Source of the DNA: Paenibacillus psychroresistens
GTDB lineage: Bacteria > Bacillota > Bacilli > Paenibacillales > NBRC-103111
NCBI RefSeq assembly: GCF_009728935.1
Contig: NZ_CP034235.1
Coordinates: 5,469,501-5,533,500 of the forward strand
DNA: 64,000 bases
Direction: 5' to 3'
Shown: positions 42,759 to 53,651 of the stretch, one piece after another
Layout: each line of letters opens with the position of its first letter
Position numbering within the stretch: the first letter of the stretch is position 1
Program-made: the position numbers and the translations under genes
The notes under the pieces: model-generated
The model's database searches: none
What the model was told of the DNA's origin: nothing
What the model saw: the letters and a program-made list of their open reading frames with translations, nothing else

Positions 42759-45700
42759 CTAGATCTGCTGCAGTATGAATTGAATATCGTAGGAATCAAA
42801 TACATTATCTCCTGTTATATCCTCCAAAGTATTCATATGTTTAATTATGTCATCTATGTGAACTCCGTCGTTTGCTGTATCCAAACGCTGTTGTATTTCG
42901 AGTATTTGAACTGGAGAAGTCACTGGTAAAGAGATTACATTTATAGAGGCACCTGCTGAATTTTTTACCCCATTCACAATAAGCAGCCAAGTTCCTTGAT
43001 TCGTAAGCACCCCATTTAGCTTCAAATGAATAATCGGATGATCCGTATCCAAAGCTTCATAAGTAATAGCAGCAATTGTCACTTCACTATTATGTTCATT
43101 AGCTAAAGTAAAATGATTGGAGGCTAACGTAGTAAGATCCAATGCTTCCTTAAAGCTTAGAATCACTTCTGTGCCTTGTGCATGGCTGACTGCAAACCCT
43201 AACCACGGGTTAATGCTGAAATGATATTGCTCTTGAATCACGGTACCCTCTAAGTTCGTTACCTGTATGGTAAAGTCAGCTTTGTTCGTTATATCAATAT
43301 GATACACTGAACCGTTATTCGTAAAGTCCGCTCCAACAATGCTTATTTTCACATTGGAACTGAGGTTAGGAATAGCCATATCAACAAATGAAGTCGTTTT
43401 ACTAGAATGGATAATATAGTTAATTTGACTGCTGTTAAAGCTAGGCGATAGAACACCGCCTGTAATGGATAAACTAGAGATATATGTTGATAATCTATTT
43501 ACATTAAGCTGGTAGGTTTGGGTCAAATCATTAGTATCCTTGACCATAATAGGAATGGAATTAGATCCTTTAGCTAAATAAACCATTTGAGTAACGGTTT
43601 TTTGTTCATAGGTTGTACCATTATCCATAGATATAGATGCCGTTAAATCTGCCGGAACCGCCGTCACTGGAATATAAGCTACTAAAGGACCTACATCAAC
43701 GGAATAACTATTATTTTGTGGATCAAAAACGAACGGAAAGCCATTGATAGACAGATTGCTCAAATCGGTAGAAGTATTATGAATAGTATGGATATGAACA
43801 GTCCATTGTACAAGCGTATTATCTTCAGCAGTAACATCATAATGAACAGCATTTCTAAAATCATTGGTATTGTTAAGACTCAAGCTGATCGTTGCACCAG
43901 GTGATATAGTGATCTGTGGAATCAACCCATTCAAATTCGTTTGAGTATATACATTAGTTGTAACCGTATGGTTAACCGCATCTATTACAGTTGGAGTAAT
44001 TTGTCCATTTACAGTAAAGCCTGTAATCTCATTCATGTTAGATTGTTTATATATATTTATGACATACTCCTTATATATTGCCGCTTCTTCACTTGTTACT
44101 CGAATAGTAACTCGATTTGATCCATTTACTAGATTGGTAATATTAACCATTCCCGCTTCATACGTGGCTCCTGTTACGGAAATTGTGCTTTGATTATCAA
44201 CAAGAGTGGGCTGCATATCGACAGAAACAACAGTATAACCGACATTTATTGTATAATTCGTAACCAATGGATTGAAAAGAGGATTTAAAATATAGCTCGA
44301 AATCAATGCACTAAGATTAGAACGTCCTAAAGTATCTAATAATATAGTTGCCATACTGGGTACACTCTCATTACCCACTCTATCCTTGAACTTATAGTAC
44401 ACTTTTTTCGTCCCATCACCAGACTCTAAATTCCAAGTCAGCTCCGAATTATTACTAAAATTTTGCCAATTAGCATTTAAAAAGTTTAGATTATTGGATA
44501 TCATCACCTTTTCCACACCTGAACCTACATCACTGGCTACGAGCTGGAGGGTCACCTGCTGTAATTCGGTCACCGACTTACCATTGTTAATTGCTATACT
44601 CCCAATAGGACTTTCGTTATCGATATAATTAATATCTAGTACCAGGAGAGTCGGATTACCACTGCTATCCTTCGCGAATAGAGTGTAATAATTGGGTTCA
44701 GCTACAGTAAAGCTGCCATTTTCAATTAGGTGCCAATCATTAGAATTTTCAGCTGTGAAAAAGGCTTGTGTTTGCTCTCCAGCCGCCCATTTACCTGCAA
44801 TAGTCGAACCTGCATCGGTGATTGTTACCGATAGGGTGACTGCATCCTTAGTCCAAGCATTAGAATAGGGACTTATGGTAATTGTAGGTGCAGTGTTGTC
44901 CAGAACATAAATCACTCTTGTAACTGTAGCTGATCTATTACTACTATCTGTCGCTGTATAGGTTAGGGTGTAGGTTCCAGGGTTAGCCGAAACTGGCATA
45001 TCACCTGTACGATTAGCTAATATAGTTTCTCCTGAATTGTCAGCCACCGAAGCTGCTAATTGCAAAGTATTAAAGTTGGTATGCTCATTAACAGTTAATG
45101 GATTAGAGCCCAGCAACGTAATAATTGGAGCTGTTGTATCAATCACATGAACCGTCCGAGTTACAGTAACAGCATGATTGCCCGCCATATCCGTAAAATT
45201 ATATTGCATGGGATAATCGTCTAAAACATTTGTATTCGTATAAGTAGAGGCAGTCACGGTAATGGCTACAGGTAATGAATTATCTGTTACATCAGCGCCG
45301 GGATCAGTATAGATAGAACCCGCTTCAATAAAGAGTTCATTATCTCCCCGCAGCAGAATAATCGGCTTATCGTTATCTATGTGATTAATTATTACTTGTT
45401 GTATGGCTTGATCCTGACCATTATTGATGAATATGGTATAAGTCCCATTCACAGTAACTTCGAAGCTTAAGTCCGTCATTTGGTTTCCATTGTTTGTACT
45501 TGTGCCATTGGATATATTTATAAAATAATCCATTGGTTTAACACCAACAGCCCAGCTCTTCTCAATAATAGGGAAATTAGTGTACACATTTGCTGTGACC
45601 GTAACCTCACCTTGTGTCCAATTGGCTGGACTGACAACAATACTCGCAATGTTCAAAGATACATCTTCAACCTTTATTTCAAAGCTTTGCACTTGTGATT

Positions 45701-48191
45701 GGTTGTGACCTCCATTAGATGTGCCTCCACTGTCCATTAGTTTGATAGTTATAATAGCAGTACCAGCAACATCAGCTTTTGGAGTAAAAGTAAGATCACC
45801 TGCAGAATTTATAGCAGGAAGCGTCTGGAAAAGCGCATCATAAGTATTGTTTGTAACAGTAAACTGCACAGTTTGGTTGGCTTCATTGTATGGTCCGGCC
45901 GAAATGTCACTTGCCCAGCCTGGAATCAATTGTACTCCAGAGCCTGAGGTAACTTTCTGATTTAAGCCTTTCATGAACGTAGGCGCATTATTTACAGCTG
46001 TAATATTCACAGTAACAGTAGCTGGAACTGATTGAAGAATACCATCACTGGCACGGAAGGTGAAGGTATCGACACCGTTCTCATTCAATCTTGGCGTATA
46101 TGTAAAAGTTCCTCCTGAATCTAACTGGACTGTACCTTTATTGCCATTAGTGGCTTGGATATAGGACAATGTTGAATTCGGGTCCGCATCCGTGCCTGTC
46201 ACAGTGCCGTTCAATAAACCTGAATCTTCTAAAATCGTATAAGTTTTAACTTCTGCAACTGGAGCATCATTCACGGCTTGAATAGCAATAGATACAGTTG
46301 CTGTATTGGAACTTAGAGCTCCTTCATCTACAACTTTAAATTTAAAAGTATCAGTCCCACTATAGTTAAAGTTGGGGGTATAAGTGAAAGCGCCCGTTGC
46401 TGATAAATTAACAGTCCCATGTAACGCACTTGCCACGATACTGTAAGTCAATAATGTACTGTCTACATCCACAGCAGTTAATCTGCCTGAAATAACAGCA
46501 TCTTCTAAGAGGGTCAAATTACTAGCAGTCACCACTGGCGGATCATTCACTGCATTGATTAGCAATGAGACAGTCACGGTATTCGAATACGAAATCCCAT
46601 CACTAACCTTAAAGCTGAACGAATCAGTTCCATTTACATTGCTATTAGGGGTATAGGAATACGCTATTGTAGGAACACCACCGACAGATACTATACTTAT
46701 TACAACTTTCCCTTTACTTGGATTGCTGCTCATTATAGGCGTGATTGTTCTGCCATCCAAATTTGTAAGTGTCAGATATTGATTAGACAATATGCTATCT
46801 TCATCCGTAGATTTCACTCCTGAACTGCTTCCTACAGCTGGAGAATTAATCGTCACTATATAGGTAGAATTAATATTGCCAGCTAAATCCTTCCATTGCA
46901 CATAAATTTTCTTCTGAATCGTTACTGCAGGAATCGTATAAATTTTATTAGTATTGTAGGCTTCCCATGCAGTCCAAGTAGCGTTATCATTTGAGAATCT
47001 CATTTGGGAAAGCCCTGAGCCACTATCAGCAGCTGTTAGGTTTAATGAAACAGTATTTGCGTTTGGGTTGCCGCTAATCACATTGACGGATCCGGTTGGA
47101 ATAGTAGAATCAATGATAATATTCTTATTTCCGCCTAAACTAGCAGCCGCATTGATTGCAGGCAATGCAGCATTAGCTATATTCCCTAAGCTGTCTGTTA
47201 ATGTTCCGCCATTTAAGCTTAGTGCTGCTGTGGATAAATAGTTCAAATCAGAAGTCGTATTACCTGCTTGAACGGCGTAATTAAAAGTAAGCGTATTAGT
47301 ACCAGAACCGCTTATATAAGTTGCATTACGTCCAGTGTTTAATGAAAGATAAGGTGCGCCTGATACCGATATCGTATCATTGAAGGTCATTTGAATGGGA
47401 ATTACCGTGCCGGCTGGATAAGCTCCATTTGCCAATGTTGAGCTGACGCCTGTTACTGTAGCTGGTTTAGTAATCACAACATCATCAATTGACTGTTTAT
47501 TGTAGTAATAACCCGTACTAGCTGTTAGTCCGATTCCATTGTATGTAGAATCAAGGGTCCCGCTCCAGTTCAATTTTAAATTATTGTCTAAATAAACCTT
47601 TACATTACCTGTACCTACATTAATTTTCACATTATGCCATTGTGCATTCTCAAAAGTATTATCTTGTACTTGAGCCAGATAAGGTGTTCCAATTGCTGAA
47701 TGGTCAGGATTGCTCTTAAATAAAGAGATATGATTATAGCTTGGATCAAAAGCGTTGCTGTACGTATCAAATTCAATACCATACCCATTGCCTGTTTGAA
47801 AACCCATTCCTCCTCCGCTTACCGGAGTAGAATTTTGCTGTTTATTAAACATGAAGACAATTCCATCTGCCCCTACATTAGTGGAGTCCGCTTCGTTAAT
47901 AAGAAAACGAAAGGTTACTGTATAAGGTGGCAGAATAGGCGCTGACAGTTGATTCTGATCTAGCCAAATTGTTCCAACTTGTCCTTGCCCAGAGGAAGTA
48001 AGTCGCATAGTTCCGTCTGTTGCATAAGTAGGCGTGTTATTAATCCCAATCCGCGTCCATTTACTACCCGTGCTTGTAGAGAAATCATCCGAAAGTACTG
48101 TATTGGCAGCGAAGCTTGTTTTAGTTCCAATATTCAGTAAAATCAATGCCAGCGATGCGAATAACAGAAAAAGCCCTGCATATTTCTTCAT
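42759..48191 (-). CDS. Giant secreted lectin / cadherin-like repeat protein
   Basis: This is an 1810-residue protein from the ATG at 48191 (MKKYAGLFLLFASLALILL signal peptide, AGAGGG upstream); an upstream in-frame ATG would add 18 residues before the signal. Residues ~30-230 form a legume-lectin-like domain (GIEFDTYSNAFDPSYNHISL). Then come Ig-like and tandem cadherin/VCBS-type repeats (NDPPVVTASNLTLLEDAV, FTYTPNFNYSGTDTFKF), DUF5011-type domains (FIEAGSIYTDPGADVTDNS) and cadherin-like beta-sandwich domains (FNPLVTNYTINVG). The last ~45 residues are two EF-hand-like loops (GVHIDDIIKHM and DITGDNVFDSYDIQFIL). It is probably an adhesin or matrix protein assembled at the surface through the C-terminal module. 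Confidence 0.85.
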   Translation of the reverse strand: MKKYAGLFLLFASLALILLNIGTKTSFAANTVLSDDFSTSTGSKWTRIGINNTPTYATDGTMRLTSSGQGQVGTIWLDQNQLSAPILPPYTVTFRFLINEADSTNVGADGIVFMFNKQQNSTPVSGGGMGFQTGNGYGIEFDTYSNAFDPSYNHISLFKSNPDHSAIGTPYLAQVQDNTFENAQWHNVKINVGTGNVKVYLDNNLKLNWSGTLDSTYNGIGLTASTGYYYNKQSIDDVVITKPATVTGVSSTLANGAYPAGTVIPIQMTFNDTISVSGAPYLSLNTGRNATYISGSGTNTLTFNYAVQAGNTTSDLNYLSTAALSLNGGTLTDSLGNIANAALPAINAAASLGGNKNIIIDSTIPTGSVNVISGNPNANTVSLNLTAADSGSGLSQMRFSNDNATWTAWEAYNTNKIYTIPAVTIQKKIYVQWKDLAGNINSTYIVTINSPAVGSSSGVKSTDEDSILSNQYLTLTNLDGRTITPIMSSNPSKGKVVISIVSVGGVPTIAYSYTPNSNVNGTDSFSFKVSDGISYSNTVTVSLLINAVNDPPVVTASNLTLLEDAVISGRLTAVDVDSTLLTYSIVASALHGTVNLSATGAFTYTPNFNYSGTDTFKFKVVDEGALSSNTATVSIAIQAVNDAPVAEVKTYTILEDSGLLNGTVTGTDADPNSTLSYIQATNGNKGTVQLDSGGTFTYTPRLNENGVDTFTFRASDGILQSVPATVTVNITAVNNAPTFMKGLNQKVTSGSGVQLIPGWASDISAGPYNEANQTVQFTVTNNTYDALFQTLPAINSAGDLTFTPKADVAGTAIITIKLMDSGGTSNGGHNQSQVQSFEIKVEDVSLNIASIVVSPANWTQGEVTVTANVYTNFPIIEKSWAVGVKPMDYFINISNGTSTNNGNQMTDLSFEVTVNGTYTIFINNGQDQAIQQVIINHIDNDKPIILLRGDNELFIEAGSIYTDPGADVTDNSLPVAITVTASTYTNTNVLDDYPMQYNFTDMAGNHAVTVTRTVHVIDTTAPIITLLGSNPLTVNEHTNFNTLQLAASVADNSGETILANRTGDMPVSANPGTYTLTYTATDSSNRSATVTRVIYVLDNTAPTITISPYSNAWTKDAVTLSVTITDAGSTIAGKWAAGEQTQAFFTAENSNDWHLIENGSFTVAEPNYYTLFAKDSSGNPTLLVLDINYIDNESPIGSIAINNGKSVTELQQVTLQLVASDVGSGVEKVMISNNLNFLNANWQNFSNNSELTWNLESGDGTKKVYYKFKDRVGNESVPSMATILLDTLGRSNLSALISSYILNPLFNPLVTNYTINVGYTVVSVDMQPTLVDNQSTISVTGATYEAGMVNITNLVNGSNRVTIRVTSEEAAIYKEYVINIYKQSNMNEITGFTVNGQITPTVIDAVNHTVTTNVYTQTNLNGLIPQITISPGATISLSLNNTNDFRNAVHYDVTAEDNTLVQWTVHIHTIHNTSTDLSNLSINGFPFVFDPQNNSYSVDVGPLVAYIPVTAVPADLTASISMDNGTTYEQKTVTQMVYLAKGSNSIPIMVKDTNDLTQTYQLNVNRLSTYISSLSITGGVLSPSFNSSQINYIIHSSKTTSFVDMAIPNLSSNVKISIVGADFTNNGSVYHIDITNKADFTIQVTNLEGTVIQEQYHFSINPWLGFAVSHAQGTEVILSFKEALDLTTLASNHFTLANEHNSEVTIAAITYEALDTDHPIIHLKLNGVLTNQGTWLLIVNGVKNSAGASINVISLPVTSPVQILEIQQRLDTANDGVHIDDIIKHMNTLEDITGDNVFDSYDIQFILQQI

Positions 48192-48435
48192 AGAAATGAT
48201 TAACCCTCTTTCATTAATATAATAATATAAACTCACTATAACCAACTAATATAATGGGTAATTTATACATAAAGCTACATAATATCAGTGTAGCCGATAA
48301 ATGTAGAATTTAATATTATTTTGTCATGAATTGCTTAAAAAATGAGTAAAAAGCCTTATATACTAGTCCTAAAGTAGCAAAAAACTGATATATTCCATCC
48401 GGAATAATCAGCTGTTAAACAAGCCTGATATTTAG

Positions 48436-48867
48436 TTATTTATTAACTTCCTTCACTTGAAAAACACTCCAACGATCGCCTTCAAATTTTACTAAACTTA
48501 CTAGATACACTAACTCTCGCAGACCAGTAAAGCGATTTTGAAAGAAAGCCTCAACATTGCAACGCATCAAGCTTTGATCCCCTCGAGCAACGAACAGTTC
48601 GTTAACCATCGCATGACCGCTTGTCCATGATGGCTCTAGCCTTATATGTGGTATTGTAAATTCATCCATATAGTTTTTAACTACTTGAATAATTTGCAAC
48701 CGTTCTGTTAATTTAAGCCTAGCGATGTTATGTGTAATTTCATCAACCTGTTGCTTTTCAGGCACTGGCAATAGCATTCTTTCTTCTTGAAAGAAAACAT
48801 CGAGTGAATCTGTTCCATTACCAACATGCTTTTTGAGCTGTTGATTGATTTTTGCGAATATATTCAT
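48436..48867 (-). CDS. Small cytosolic protein, unknown function
   Basis: This 143-residue protein has no signal peptide. The N-terminal half is helical and the C-terminal half (MVNELFVARGDQSLMRCNVE, then FEGDRWSVFQVKEV) is beta-rich and resembles an NTF2- or cystatin-like fold, without motifs that prove it. ATG start with AAAGGAG upstream. It sits between two giant secreted proteins, together with a SecA-scaffold-like protein (49048-49386). An accessory role in their export is conceivable but unproven. Confidence 0.55.
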   Translation of the reverse strand: MNIFAKINQQLKKHVGNGTDSLDVFFQEERMLLPVPEKQQVDEITHNIARLKLTERLQIIQVVKNYMDEFTIPHIRLEPSWTSGHAMVNELFVARGDQSLMRCNVEAFFQNRFTGLRELVYLVSLVKFEGDRWSVFQVKEVNK

Positions 48868-49004
48868 TTGTAATCATTCTCCTTTGGAAGTAACTCTTTG
48901 ATTAATGAAGATTTAGGTATGCTTTATGTATTATATTACCGCAACATCCTTTTCATTTCTGTGGTCTAAATTACAATTCTATTAATAGTAGACAATTAAA
49001 TTAA

Positions 49005-49041
49005 CAAAAAACCTGCAAAACGATTAATTATCGTCAGCAGG
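49005..49041 (-). terminator. Terminator of the SecA-scaffold-like gene
   Basis: On the minus strand CCTGC...GCAGG encloses ACGATAATTAATCGT and is followed by TTTTTT, just past the stop at 49048. Confidence 0.8.
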
Positions 49042-49047
49042 CTCTAA

Positions 49048-49386
49048 TCATGTAATTTCTGACTCAAGATATAACCTATCGGTAACTTCTTTAATCAGCA
49101 TTCTTCCAATTTGCTCTTGAATTTGAACACTCATCTTTGTGAATCGTTTCCAGGTTTCCTGCTCATATGCCAGAATCGGGTCGCGTTGGCCCCATACTTG
49201 ATAATGAATCCCCATTTTAATATGTTCCAAATGATCCAGATGTTTTTGCCAGGCTTGATCCATGAGCACTAAAATTTTACGTTTCCATTGTTTGATCCAC
49301 AGCTCTACACCTTTTTCATCCTGTTTTTCAATTAGCTCGAGAAAACAATCGCAGCTCTGGTCCCACCAAGTATTTACTTCCTCCAA
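49048..49386 (-). CDS. Stand-alone SecA helical-scaffold-like protein
   Basis: This 112-residue protein resembles only the helical scaffold domain of SecA: LMDQAWQKHLDHLEHIKMGI then GQRDPILAYEQETWKRF corresponds to the conserved SecA stretch of the form DxxWxxHLxxMxxLRxGIxLRxYxQRDPLxEYxxExF. The ATPase, preprotein-binding and zinc regions are absent. It is not the end of a decayed secA: it has its own ATG with GGAG upstream, and its N-terminus (MEEVNTWWDQSCDCFLELIE) continues the helical pattern. In SecA this domain couples the motor to the SecYEG channel. A free copy among giant secretory proteins could modulate their export. The resemblance is clear; the role is inference. Confidence 0.7.
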   Translation of the reverse strand: MEEVNTWWDQSCDCFLELIEKQDEKGVELWIKQWKRKILVLMDQAWQKHLDHLEHIKMGIHYQVWGQRDPILAYEQETWKRFTKMSVQIQEQIGRMLIKEVTDRLYLESEIT

Positions 49387-49425
49387 AATATACTCCCTTA
49401 TATAGAATGCTAGCTTACTAATTAA

Positions 49426-52400
49426 TTAGTTCAGCATTGATGTTTTTGCTGTTATTTGATCTAATAAAATCTTAATATCATCGGTTTGTTTACTTAAGTC
49501 ATCGTGGTTTAAATTCTGCAGCTCCGTAAATTGAGATGTTGTACCCGATAGGATTTTAATAATATCATCGATACCGATAACCGTATCATACCCGCTAACA
49601 TTAAGCTGACTGAACGTCGTAACAGCTATTGTTCTGATTATTGCAAGGTTTATACCAATCGAATGGGAGTTCGAATTAAAGCTGTCTGCAACATACACTT
49701 TTATAGAATAGCTGTGACTGTTATTAAGTAAAGTTTCATTAAAATGGACAGTTACCTGATTCACACCTGTTCCACTGATATCAAGTAACTCTTGAGACAG
49801 TCTCCCAACAGTTTGTTGCGCTGTATTATCTACGAGCTCGAAAACAACATATTCTTTTCCCTGATGTTCTACATTTCTCGAGACGGTAGCTGTAGCAATC
49901 AGATTGTTTAAATCCAACGCAATCGCTGTTGCTTTGATAGTCGTGTAGTTGGTCGAAACATCTGCATTTGAAATGTTCAATTGCAAGCTCAAGCCTGTAG
50001 AGTCCGTTGCTCCGTTTTCTGTTACTGCACTGCCCTTGACAACTATATTTACATTGGTTGTTTCCGTCACAGCTGCTAATGCTGTTCCATCCAGAGTAAT
50101 AATAATCTTATTATCTTCTCCTCTTGCTGCTGTTAAAGTCAAACCATTTGGTAACCCAGTTACTATCAGGTCATCCGCATTCAAGCCTTCTTTTACCGTT
50201 CCGTTTATTCCATTGATTACCCAAGTATTATTCGACAAGTTGATCGTTTTATTGCCTGCTGCCATATCAATCGATGCATCGATAAAGCTTGCCGTCAAGT
50301 TAAAGTTAGACCCACCTAAATCAGAAAACGAAAAGCTGGATTTATTCAAGCCAATGCCATTTGCATTCTGAGCATAGGCTACAATTTTCACCGCACCGTT
50401 AATAGAACTATTACTTATTGGGAAAGACAAATTGTTTCCATTAGCTCTTATTACTGCTATTGGATTATTATCTATTATCTCCCCACTGACATTAGCATAA
50501 TAAATCGAATATTTTACGATATCAGCTTCATTACTAGCTCTATATAGTTGAATGCTGCCTCCTAGTTTCCCAATGGAATAATCCGTATCTACTATTGAAA
50601 GTGCACCTGGCGTTTCTACAGGGATGCTAGATGGACTATTATTAATAACGGTTATTCCAGAACGAACCACAAACCCATTCATATTCAGATCATAAAAAGA
50701 AATATTATCCAGTCTTAGCGTGATTACTTGTCCCGACTTAAATCCATTTTTTATGTTCAATGTTATGGTTCTGTTTGTGGAATCGTTTGGATTTAATTGA
50801 GCAGTTAGATTATTCAAATCGTTATCAAATTTTACTCCATTAATGAATATTTCAACCCTGCCTAAGTCTATTCGATTCGGATCTATAGCTTCACTATACA
50901 CAAGATTAATTTCACTTCCACTAGAATTGGTTGCAGTTGAAATCAGAGTGGGATTAATCGAATCATCATACAATCTAAATGTAATATTGCCTGAATTAGA
51001 GTAGGATTTCGTTATATCAGTCAAATCCCCATTTAAGATTGTTATATCTTGACCGCCTAATAAGTTTACCGTTTCATTAGCTTTGACAGTAAGTTTATAG
51101 GATGCTCCATTAGTACCCACGGAAGTAACCGTTACTTTATTAGCAAAGTTAGTCCCAACCAAAGCATTGCTAATACTATTAATTGCTTGATTAAGATCAT
51201 TGCTTATTCCCATATTAAAAGCAAGAATGACTGAATCACCCGCTATTAGCAGATTATCATTTGAATTCGTATTCTGGCTAAAAGTAATCGCATTAGTCGG
51301 TGCTTTCTTAGGTCCAGCTGTGATGTTTGCAACCGCAATTTGGAAGGCTGCCAATTCAACATTCTCATTAGTGATTGAATCATGAACCTTGTTAAAAGCG
51401 ACCGCTATATTACTATTGCTATAATCAATTGGATGATTCAATGTCAAGATAATAGAGTTACCCAATATAGACACGTTGGTAACTGATATAGCAGTTGAAT
51501 TGCCTGTTACCACAAATTCAGGTGATGGTGAAGAAACATCATTATACTGAAATCCATTCGCAAACAAATCTGTATTGGTAACTATTTTAATTTGCGACGG
51601 CTCGTTGGGTAGAATAACTGCTTCAATGATAGTTGCAGCCGGAACAGGGAACTGTACCGGACCCAATTGTATATAATCCAGTTCCGCAAATTTATACGCT
51701 TTACCAAATTTGATTGTATTATTCCCTGCGTTCAAGTTGACGTCTACGGTTATTGATGAGCCTACACTATTGATAAACCAATTACCTGTGTAAGGATAAG
51801 AAACTGTTTCAGCAGCACCCTGATTTATCGACAAACTATGGGTTGATGTCTCTTCATCACTATAATTCGCATAACTTACTTTCATTGGATATTTTCCTGC
51901 TACTGGTACAAATACATTAAACAATACAGAACTATTCAAATCATTAATATTTGCAACATAATTCCCATTGGATGTGAAGCTGCTTGGTACTACAACTGCA
52001 CCAGTTATTGTAGCAAACTCTGCTTCGTAGGTGTTTAGAGTTGCAATGTTGATATCATAAACTTGATAAGCAACGGGAGTATCGATGTTATTTATGTTCT
52101 CAAATAATATTACTAAAGAATGCCATAACCCTCGATTGGAAACAACTGAGTTATAACCTGTAGAATCATTATAACTTTCACTATAATTAGAATAACTATC
52201 TAAAGTAACTTGATCTGGAATAAGTGCGGTAGAACTGTTATACACTCTGATTTTGGAGAATCCCCTTGCTGATTCAGGTAATAAGCTTCTTGAAACATTC
52301 GTTAGAAACCCCTCAGCAGATTGGCTAAATGTAATGCCTGCTTCAATGAGCGGTGTAGCTGCTGGTGCTGGTGTATTGGTTGAACTTCCATTTGTCCAAG

Positions 52401-53436
52401 CTTCTACTTCAATTACCCGACTGTAAGTGTTTAATGCATTATTAATAGTGACTCTAATTTTATCTGTTACAACAGGTGAAAAAGTGAATTTATTCCATAC
52501 TTTATTATTAGCATGAACACTGCCATTCGTCACAGTTACCCAATTGTTACCCTTCCAATATTGAACGATGAAGTCAGTGATACCGCCTTCGCTAAAGGGC
52601 ATTTCAGTTGTTGGTTCGCTAGGTGGATTCTCAGCAAAATCACCATCTTGAATTGTAAATACATCTATTTCATTAATAGTTTTACTTCCATTAAAACCGA
52701 CTTGAACCCAATCCGGGTAAGCATCTCCATTTTGATCATTCCAACCGCCTCCATTTTCCCAAGCTGCTCCTGTCCTGTCTCCATTAATTATGCCAGATGC
52801 GCTAAAACCGATTGAGTGTGTCGATGATGCACTCGCAGTTCCCCCATTCGAAGCTAATGCAACGTTTGTGGTTGGGTTTGTGTCTGGTTCTGTTGTAACA
52901 ACACTAGTATCCAAAAATATGTTAAATTCATAAATCGACCAAAAACTGCCTGACAGACTAATACCAGTTTGTCTAATCTTAATATATTGCACTGTTTGCG
53001 GAGCAAATGTGATCGATACTTGAGCGGTTGAAGGTGTTCCTGATGCAATAATATCGCCCCAATTTGTTCCATCATTGGATACATACACATCGTATCTTCT
53101 AGGGTAATCGTCCGTGGCAGAACCGGCGTCTAGTAATATGGAGTTAAATGTCGTCGCCGAACCCAGATTTACACTAAACCATTCATCATTACCGCTTTGT
53201 GCATGACCATTGTCCCAACGGGTATTTATATCATTATCAAATGGCAACGCAAGTATTTCTTCGTCATCCGTACTCGAAGATGAAGCTGACCATTCTGACC
53301 GAACCAATGGATCCAAATTAGCATTAACCAACCTAGGTAAACCCGCAACAATCAGCGCTATTACCAACGTAATTGCCATGACTCGCGAAATATTCTTCAT
53401 TGTTCTTCCCGCTAACCCTTTAACCTTCTTTGCCAT
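49426..53436 (-). CDS. Giant secreted discoidin / carbohydrate-binding repeat protein
   Basis: This 1336-residue protein has a signal peptide (MKNISRVMAITLVIALIVAG preceded by a short basic stretch). Residues ~45-180 form an F5/8 type C (discoidin) domain (DNDINTRWDNGHAQSGNDEW). A second discoidin-like domain lies at ~190-350. A CBM6/35-type domain (YEAEFATITGAVVV...ELDYIQL) lies near 470-600. Several Ig-like beta domains follow (ILTLNHPIDYSNSNIAVAF). The last ~60 residues carry a degenerate EF-hand pair (IGIDDIIKIL and NLNHDDLSKQTDDIKILL). It probably binds polysaccharide and is displayed with its neighbours. ATG start; the RBS is weak (AGGT upstream). Confidence 0.85.
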   Translation of the reverse strand: MAKKVKGLAGRTMKNISRVMAITLVIALIVAGLPRLVNANLDPLVRSEWSASSSSTDDEEILALPFDNDINTRWDNGHAQSGNDEWFSVNLGSATTFNSILLDAGSATDDYPRRYDVYVSNDGTNWGDIIASGTPSTAQVSITFAPQTVQYIKIRQTGISLSGSFWSIYEFNIFLDTSVVTTEPDTNPTTNVALASNGGTASASSTHSIGFSASGIINGDRTGAAWENGGGWNDQNGDAYPDWVQVGFNGSKTINEIDVFTIQDGDFAENPPSEPTTEMPFSEGGITDFIVQYWKGNNWVTVTNGSVHANNKVWNKFTFSPVVTDKIRVTINNALNTYSRVIEVEAWTNGSSTNTPAPAATPLIEAGITFSQSAEGFLTNVSRSLLPESARGFSKIRVYNSSTALIPDQVTLDSYSNYSESYNDSTGYNSVVSNRGLWHSLVILFENINNIDTPVAYQVYDINIATLNTYEAEFATITGAVVVPSSFTSNGNYVANINDLNSSVLFNVFVPVAGKYPMKVSYANYSDEETSTHSLSINQGAAETVSYPYTGNWFINSVGSSITVDVNLNAGNNTIKFGKAYKFAELDYIQLGPVQFPVPAATIIEAVILPNEPSQIKIVTNTDLFANGFQYNDVSSPSPEFVVTGNSTAISVTNVSILGNSIILTLNHPIDYSNSNIAVAFNKVHDSITNENVELAAFQIAVANITAGPKKAPTNAITFSQNTNSNDNLLIAGDSVILAFNMGISNDLNQAINSISNALVGTNFANKVTVTSVGTNGASYKLTVKANETVNLLGGQDITILNGDLTDITKSYSNSGNITFRLYDDSINPTLISTATNSSGSEINLVYSEAIDPNRIDLGRVEIFINGVKFDNDLNNLTAQLNPNDSTNRTITLNIKNGFKSGQVITLRLDNISFYDLNMNGFVVRSGITVINNSPSSIPVETPGALSIVDTDYSIGKLGGSIQLYRASNEADIVKYSIYYANVSGEIIDNNPIAVIRANGNNLSFPISNSSINGAVKIVAYAQNANGIGLNKSSFSFSDLGGSNFNLTASFIDASIDMAAGNKTINLSNNTWVINGINGTVKEGLNADDLIVTGLPNGLTLTAARGEDNKIIITLDGTALAAVTETTNVNIVVKGSAVTENGATDSTGLSLQLNISNADVSTNYTTIKATAIALDLNNLIATATVSRNVEHQGKEYVVFELVDNTAQQTVGRLSQELLDISGTGVNQVTVHFNETLLNNSHSYSIKVYVADSFNSNSHSIGINLAIIRTIAVTTFSQLNVSGYDTVIGIDDIIKILSGTTSQFTELQNLNHDDLSKQTDDIKILLDQITAKTSMLN

Positions 53437-53651
53437 GTTAAAACCTCACTTTTGATATGTAATTTAATTATTTTCTGTACAATCTGATGTTCCATAGTCC
53501 AATATACTCACTCTATTAACTAGTAAATAAAACCTATTTTATCATGAAAATAATCCACAATCTATGAAAATAATCCTTATTTCGACAAAAAAATTATAAA
53601 AAGGCCATAATCCTATCGGACATGACCTGATTAAACTTAGACCGCAATAAT

